Positions 40,607 through 44,246 of a stretch of 44,246 bases of DNA are shown piece after piece (position 1 is the first letter of the stretch; every line of letters begins with the position of its first letter). The translations under genes were made by a program, and so were the position numbers. The stretch spans positions 1-44,246 of the forward strand of contig CALKHN010000033.1 in the NCBI GenBank assembly GCA_937991535.1, in the 5' to 3' direction. Origin of the DNA: an uncultured Sphingobacteriales bacterium (GTDB taxonomy: Bacteria; Bacteroidota; Bacteroidia; Chitinophagales; Chitinophagaceae). The notes under the pieces were generated by a model, which saw only the letters and a list, made by a program, of their open reading frames with translations, was not told the origin of the DNA and did no database searches.

Positions 40607-40727
40607 AGATCATTTTTCCATAAACAAATTTATTCAGTGACGACGCCTAAAAAAATGGATAAAATAGTTTCTTTTTGTACCTTTTGACATATTTTGATTG
40701 CTCTTGTTAATAAATACTTGTTGCGAT

Positions 40728-41627
40728 ATGAACGATTACTGCAAATACATGAGCGGTTCGCTCGTAGAGGAAAAGTGGGGGCTCTACATTGATACAGCTG
40801 GCTTCTCAAAAGTATATCCGCACCAAAACTATCCTAAAAATTATGAACATCCATCGTCGCACACATTTTCGTGGAACAAAGGACGTATTCTTCGCGGGCA
40901 CCAGTTAATATATGTATCGAGAGGCGGCGGCATTTTTGAATCGGAATTTGCAGAACCAATTGAAATTACTGAAGGCACCTGTTTGTTTTTACATGCGGGT
41001 GTGTGGCACCGTTATAAACCTTATACCGATTCGGGGTGGGATGAATACTGGCTGGGATTTAATGGTAACTATGCCAATGAATTGATGAGAAATGATTTTT
41101 TTAATGTTAAATATCCTTTCATTAAAGTAGGTTTACAGCGCGAACTGCTGAATCTCTTTCACAAACTTATTGAAACGGTTCAAACCGCTCCCTCGGGTTA
41201 TCAACAAATCAGTGCCGGCATTACACTGCAGATACTTGGCTATTTATATTCGGTATCATTAAGCGATGAAACCGAGAAATCCCCGATCGGAAGATTGATC
41301 GAAAAAGCAAAATTCCTTTTGCAGGAATCATTGGAAAAACATATTGATCTTGAACACATGGCCCGCCAACTGCCAATGGGTTATTCTTCTTTCAGAAAAG
41401 AATTTAAAAGACTCACCGGCGAACCGCCTAACCAGTTTGTATTGAACCTCAGGCTAAACAGGGCCAAATATCTTTTAGAAACCACCAGCCTCAGCATTAA
41501 TGAAATTGCCGGGCAAACAGGATTTGAATCGGTGTTCTACTTTTCAAAACTGTTTAAAAAAAGAAACGGAAGGTCTCCCAGGTTTTACCGTGAAGAAATC
41601 ATCAGGCGGGCCAATACAGGTTTATAG
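40728..41627 (+). CDS. AraC-family regulator with cupin sensor domain
   Basis: 299 residues from the ATG at 40728; a TTG at 40698 opens the frame but lies in the promoter. N-terminal AraC-binding cupin (LRGHQLIYVSRGGGIFESEF, ITEGTCLFLHAGVWHRYKPY, DEYWLGFNG), then two C-terminal helix-turn-helix motifs (IDLEHMARQLPMGYSSFRKE and LSINEIAGQTGFESVFYFSK) with GRSPRFYR at the end. Transcribed away from the catabolic operon and likely its sugar-responsive activator, the inducer being rhamnose or a breakdown product (inference). TACCTTTTGAC (40678-40688) upstream recurs at susC. Confidence 0.92.
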   Translation: MNDYCKYMSGSLVEEKWGLYIDTAGFSKVYPHQNYPKNYEHPSSHTFSWNKGRILRGHQLIYVSRGGGIFESEFAEPIEITEGTCLFLHAGVWHRYKPYTDSGWDEYWLGFNGNYANELMRNDFFNVKYPFIKVGLQRELLNLFHKLIETVQTAPSGYQQISAGITLQILGYLYSVSLSDETEKSPIGRLIEKAKFLLQESLEKHIDLEHMARQLPMGYSSFRKEFKRLTGEPPNQFVLNLRLNRAKYLLETTSLSINEIAGQTGFESVFYFSKLFKKRNGRSPRFYREEIIRRANTGL

Positions 41628-41838
41628 ATTCACGCTATTCTCTGCAATACAAGCATTAACACAGCTTGTGCCCTGCCGCAGTTCATCGGAAGAAAGCATC
41701 CATTTCATTTATGGCTATTTTTAAACAAATTTGTAATTTACCGCCCCGCCCGCAGCATAAAATATGCATCAGCAAATTAAACTCGTGCGGTTAGTAAATT
41801 GTCCGGATAGATTTTTTTATTCACTTTAAAATGTAAAA

Positions 41839-42729
41839 ATGAAACTGATCAACAACTTTTTTTTATTCCTGCTGTGCATGTTTGCTGTTACATCGTGTAA
41901 TAACAGCAGTAACACAAGCAATGCCGACAGCACCACCGTGGAAACTGCTGACAGCGCCAGTAGTGGCAGTGTTGACGGCTTTAAACTGGGCGTGCAAATG
42001 TGGACATTCAGGATGTTTTCCCTTACAGATGCCTTGAACAAGGTTGACAGTGCGGGTATTAAAAACATCGAGGCTTTTTTCGGACAACCTTTGGGTGGCG
42101 ATCTGAAAGGCGACTTTGGTCCTGAGATGTCTGCCGACACCCGCGCTAAGCTTAAGTCCCTTCTGCAATCCAAGGGCATCAGCATTGCAGCCATGGGCGT
42201 AATTTCGCCCAAAGACAAAGCGGAATGGATCAAAGCTTTTGACCTGGCAAAAGAATTTGGCTTACGCTATATTACCGCCGAACCAAAGAAAGACCACTGG
42301 GATGTGGCTGATAGCCTGGCTGGTGCATATGGTATAAAAGTTGCCATTCACGATCATCCAAAACCTAGCGGCTACTGGTCGCCCGATTCCGTGCTTGCCG
42401 CTATACAGGGACATAGCAATATAGGAGCCTGCGCCGATATTGGACATTGGGCACGCAGCGGTTTGGACCCCGTTGACTGTTTAAAAAAATTAGACGGGCA
42501 TCTTATTGGCGCGCATTTAAAAGACATAGTAAAGTTCGATGATACCAAGGCAGCCGATACCTTAGTAGGTAAAGGTGTAATAGATTATCCTGCTGTTTTT
42601 ACAGAGTTTAAAAGACAAAACTTCAACGGAATTTTTTCCATTGAACATGAGTCCAACTGGTACCACAACCTGCCAGACGTGATTGCTACAAAAAAGTATT
42701 TTGATGAGGAAGTGGCTAAGCTGAAATAA
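41839..42729 (+). CDS. Secreted sugar isomerase/epimerase-like lipoprotein
   Basis: 296 residues. Signal peptide with lipobox VTSC, then a Ser/Thr/Asn-rich linker (residues 21-46) and an AP-endonuclease-2-type TIM barrel: FKLGVQMWTFRMFSLTDALN, GIKNIEAFFG, YITAEPKKDHW, YGIKVAIHDHPKPSGYW, IGACADIGHWARSGLDPVDC, LIGAHLKDI, GIFSIEHESNW. Metal ligands E, D, H and E are in place, so the lipid-anchored protein should be an active enzyme outside the cytoplasm. Bacteroides members of this group act on 3-keto-sugar intermediates in oxidative glycoside cleavage, which is a possible role here; no partner oxidase is next to it. Confidence 0.86.
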   Translation: MKLINNFFLFLLCMFAVTSCNNSSNTSNADSTTVETADSASSGSVDGFKLGVQMWTFRMFSLTDALNKVDSAGIKNIEAFFGQPLGGDLKGDFGPEMSADTRAKLKSLLQSKGISIAAMGVISPKDKAEWIKAFDLAKEFGLRYITAEPKKDHWDVADSLAGAYGIKVAIHDHPKPSGYWSPDSVLAAIQGHSNIGACADIGHWARSGLDPVDCLKKLDGHLIGAHLKDIVKFDDTKAADTLVGKGVIDYPAVFTEFKRQNFNGIFSIEHESNWYHNLPDVIATKKYFDEEVAKLK

Positions 42730-42754
42730 TTAAATGCTCAACGCAGCATACAAT

Positions 42755-42792
42755 AATCCGGTGGGAATAAAAAGCCTGCCGGATTGTTTTTT
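42755..42792 (+). terminator. Intrinsic terminator
   Basis: AATCCGG (42755-42761) pairs with CCGGATT (42779-42785), extended inward by GG/CC around a TG mismatch, then GTTTTTTG. It lies 26 bases after the stop of the isomerase-like lipoprotein gene. Confidence 0.8.
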
Positions 42793-42799
42793 GTGGGCT

Positions 42800-42897
42800 G
42801 TCAGTCTTCAGCAATCAGCAGTCAGCAGTCAGCAGTCAGCAGTCAGCAATCAGCAATCAGCCATTAGCCGTTAGCCGTTAGCCGTTAGCGATCGGCT
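42800..42897. repeat. CAG-type heptamer array, locus 2a
   Basis: Fourteen in-phase heptamers, consensus RTYAGCM. It begins GTCAGTC, TTCAGCA, ATCAGCA, runs through four identical GTCAGCA, two ATCAG-type units and then TTAGCC-type units, and ends ATCGGCT. It grades from CAG- to TAG-type along its length, suggesting stepwise duplication. Confidence 0.82.
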
Positions 42898-42962
42898 CAT
42901 CTCACTTTTTACATCTCCCGTCGCGCACCTTTTGTGAAACGACAAACGATAAACGTGAAACC

Positions 42963-43102
42963 TTTCACCTTTCCCCTTTCTCCTCTCCCCTTTCACCTTT
43001 CACCTTTCCCCTTTCTCCTTTCTCCTCTCCCCTTTCTCCTCTCCCCTTTCTCCTTTCTCCTCTCCCCTTTCCCCTTTCTCCTTTCACTTCTCTTCTTTCA
43101 CG
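42963..43102. repeat. Pyrimidine heptamer array, locus 2b
   Basis: Seventeen uninterrupted heptamers of consensus TYTCNCC (42963-43081), followed by three degenerate ones (TTTCACT, TCTCTTC, TTTCACG) up to 43102. The degenerate units overlap the stop codon and last six codons of apbE. All pyrimidines are on the plus strand. Confidence 0.85.
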
Positions 43103-44109
43103 AAAAGCCCGTAAAACCGGCTGCTGGCGGTATCTGTAATGGATCCATTGGGTGTTTTGTAAATAAAATAAGCCGCAATATCTTCTCTTTGTTCTGCAAA
43201 TGCCAACGCTTTTTGCAGTCCCATTGCCATCAGTACATTATCATAAGCGTCGGCAGTAATCGCGTCATTGGCGAAAACAGTAACGCTTACCAGGTCGTTT
43301 TGAGAAGGATAACCTGTTTTAGGATCAATAATATGACTGAACTTTTTCCCCTTGCTTTCATGAAACGTACGGTAACTGCCGGATGTTGTAACAGCGCCTT
43401 CATCAACGGTAATGATCTTTTGCATAACCGGCGATTCAAACACATAGTCTCCCGGCGCTTCAATACCAATTTTCATTTTTTCATTGCCGGGCTTTTTCCG
43501 GCCTTTAATCCTGATCTCGCCACCAATTTCCACAATATAGTTGGTGATACTGTTTTGTTCTAAAAAGTTTGCGAGTACGTCCACGCTATACCCCTGGGCT
43601 ATTCCGTTTACATCAATAGCAATGCAGGGCTTTGTTTTGATCAGACGGCGCCCTTCTAATTTTATCTTGTCCGCTCCGGTACACCGAAGCAAAGAGCGAA
43701 CCTTCGCCGAATCGGGATATGTGTTCACAGGCTTAGCGCTGAATCCCCAGGCGGCAACAAGCGGTTGTATAGTGAGATCAAAAACGCCACCGGATTGTTT
43801 CCATACTTCTATTGACTTTTTAACTACCGTAGCAAGGTGATCGTCAACAGCAATGCCATTCTTTGATGCATTGAACCTGCTGATCAGCGACCAGGGTTTA
43901 TATATGGAAAGAGAACTGTCGAGTTGGAATAAAATACTGTCTACCTGCTTTTTTTTCACACTACTGTCCTGCGCATAATAAGTAATATGCCAGGTGGTTC
44001 CCTGTGCAAAACCTGACAATTGAACTTTTTGAATTTTCTGTACAGGGTTTGATATCCGGTGAAAAAAAATGAGCTGCAATAAAAGCAATACGTTCCAGCA
44101 CATGTTCAA
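43084..44109 (-). CDS. apbE: FAD:protein FMN transferase (ApbE)
   Basis: 341 residues; MNMCWN start (44109 or 44103), N-terminal hydrophobic anchor (WNVLLLLQLIFFH) exporting it to the periplasm. ApbE fold: GTTWHITYYA, DSSLSIYKPWSLISRFN, FDLTIQPLVAAWGF, IAIDVNGIAQGYSVDVLANF, VEIGGEIRIKG, then TTSGSYRTF, FSHIIDPKTGYPSQ and the metal site TADAYDNVLMAMG (a variant of the usual DALSTA). It attaches FMN to Thr in flavoproteins such as Rnf or Nqr subunits, or other periplasmic redox proteins. No flavoprotein target is in the window. The last six codons come from a heptamer repeat. Confidence 0.9.
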   Translation of the reverse strand: MNMCWNVLLLLQLIFFHRISNPVQKIQKVQLSGFAQGTTWHITYYAQDSSVKKKQVDSILFQLDSSLSIYKPWSLISRFNASKNGIAVDDHLATVVKKSIEVWKQSGGVFDLTIQPLVAAWGFSAKPVNTYPDSAKVRSLLRCTGADKIKLEGRRLIKTKPCIAIDVNGIAQGYSVDVLANFLEQNSITNYIVEIGGEIRIKGRKKPGNEKMKIGIEAPGDYVFESPVMQKIITVDEGAVTTSGSYRTFHESKGKKFSHIIDPKTGYPSQNDLVSVTVFANDAITADAYDNVLMAMGLQKALAFAEQREDIAAYFIYKTPNGSITDTASSRFYGLFVKEEK

Positions 44110-44158
44110 ATATAATGCATAGATTGTTCGGCAAGCATTAATAACTGATTTAATAGTG

Positions 44159-44246
44159 GTGAATAGTCAGTAGTGAATAAGCACTCACCCTTCACCCTTC
44201 ACCCTTCACCCTTCACCCTTCACCCTTCACCCTTCACCCTTCACCC
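44159..44246. repeat. Compound heptamer repeat, locus 3 (runs off the window)
   Basis: Three CAG-type heptads (GTGAATA, GTCAGTA, GTGAATA; 44159-44179) are followed by CTCACCC and eight perfect TTCACCC units (44191-44246) that reach the window edge. Confidence 0.8.

Larger units (their letters stand above)
42730..43083. other. Repeat-rich intergenic region
   Basis: About 350 bases between convergent genes, with the terminator at its left end and two heptamer arrays filling most of the rest. An open frame at 42934-43563 across it is an artefact of the repeats and of the antisense strand of apbE. Confidence 0.6.

Noticed and set aside
42934..43563. 209-codon plus-strand open frame
   Set aside because: Its first part is translated heptamer repeat and the rest is antisense to apbE.

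Overview
The window looks like chromosome of a Bacteroidota bacterium, most likely Chitinophagaceae-like (inference). The evidence is a SusC/SusD pair, many lipoproteins with Bacteroidota-type lipoboxes (short signal then SC or GC), TAnnTTTG-like promoter elements, few Shine-Dalgarno sites, and a DUF6807/DUF1501/DUF1553 complement typical of that group. No rRNA, tRNA, CRISPR or intact insertion sequence was seen.

Layout. 1-5.8 kb is patchy accessory DNA: an orphan GIY-YIG nuclease fused to an EVE/PUA-like domain with cassette-like flanks, gene debris, a small lipoprotein, a DUF6807 lipoprotein, a VOC protein, a YceI-like lipoprotein and a small gene with a possible nonsense codon. 5.8-6.5 kb is a tandem array of about 129-bp palindromic units. 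6.5-10.7 kb carries an AraC regulator, a secreted esterase, an SGNH hydrolase and two damaged small genes.

10.7-18.6 kb (+) is a compact locus: a small metal-ligand-rich protein, a TonB-dependent receptor, a MotA/TolQ/ExbB-like channel, a DUF2149 protein and a membrane-anchored CobN-type chelatase. It matches the core of the Porphyromonas/Bacteroides hmu haem locus (HmuR, HmuU, HmuV, HmuS) but has no HmuY, and two very small ORFs flank it. It probably imports and demetallates a tetrapyrrole or metal complex.

18.6-40.6 kb (-) is a 22-kb same-strand run. Its promoter-distal part is a trio of planctomycete-type cytochrome/DUF proteins (DUF2231+PSC1, DUF1501, PSC1+DUF1549/1553). Its centre is a polysaccharide-utilization locus: GH78 alpha-L-rhamnosidase, SusD and SusC. 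Its promoter-proximal part is a seven-gene catabolic set: 2-hydroxyacid dehydrogenase, AldA-like lactaldehyde dehydrogenase, GH140/DUF4038-like hydrolase, SDR, sugar isomerase-like TIM barrel, HpcH/HpaI aldolase and bicupin. Together these suggest capture of a rhamnosylated plant glycan or glycoside and nonphosphorylative L-rhamnose breakdown to pyruvate and lactaldehyde, then lactate. A divergent AraC regulator at 40.7 kb is the likely controller. A secreted sugar-isomerase-like lipoprotein and an ApbE flavin transferase close the window.

The most unusual non-coding signal is a family of heptanucleotide repeats at 22.4, 42.8-43.1 and 44.2 kb. At each place a CAG-type heptad block is followed on the + strand by a pyrimidine heptad block. 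One block runs into the end of the ApbE coding region.
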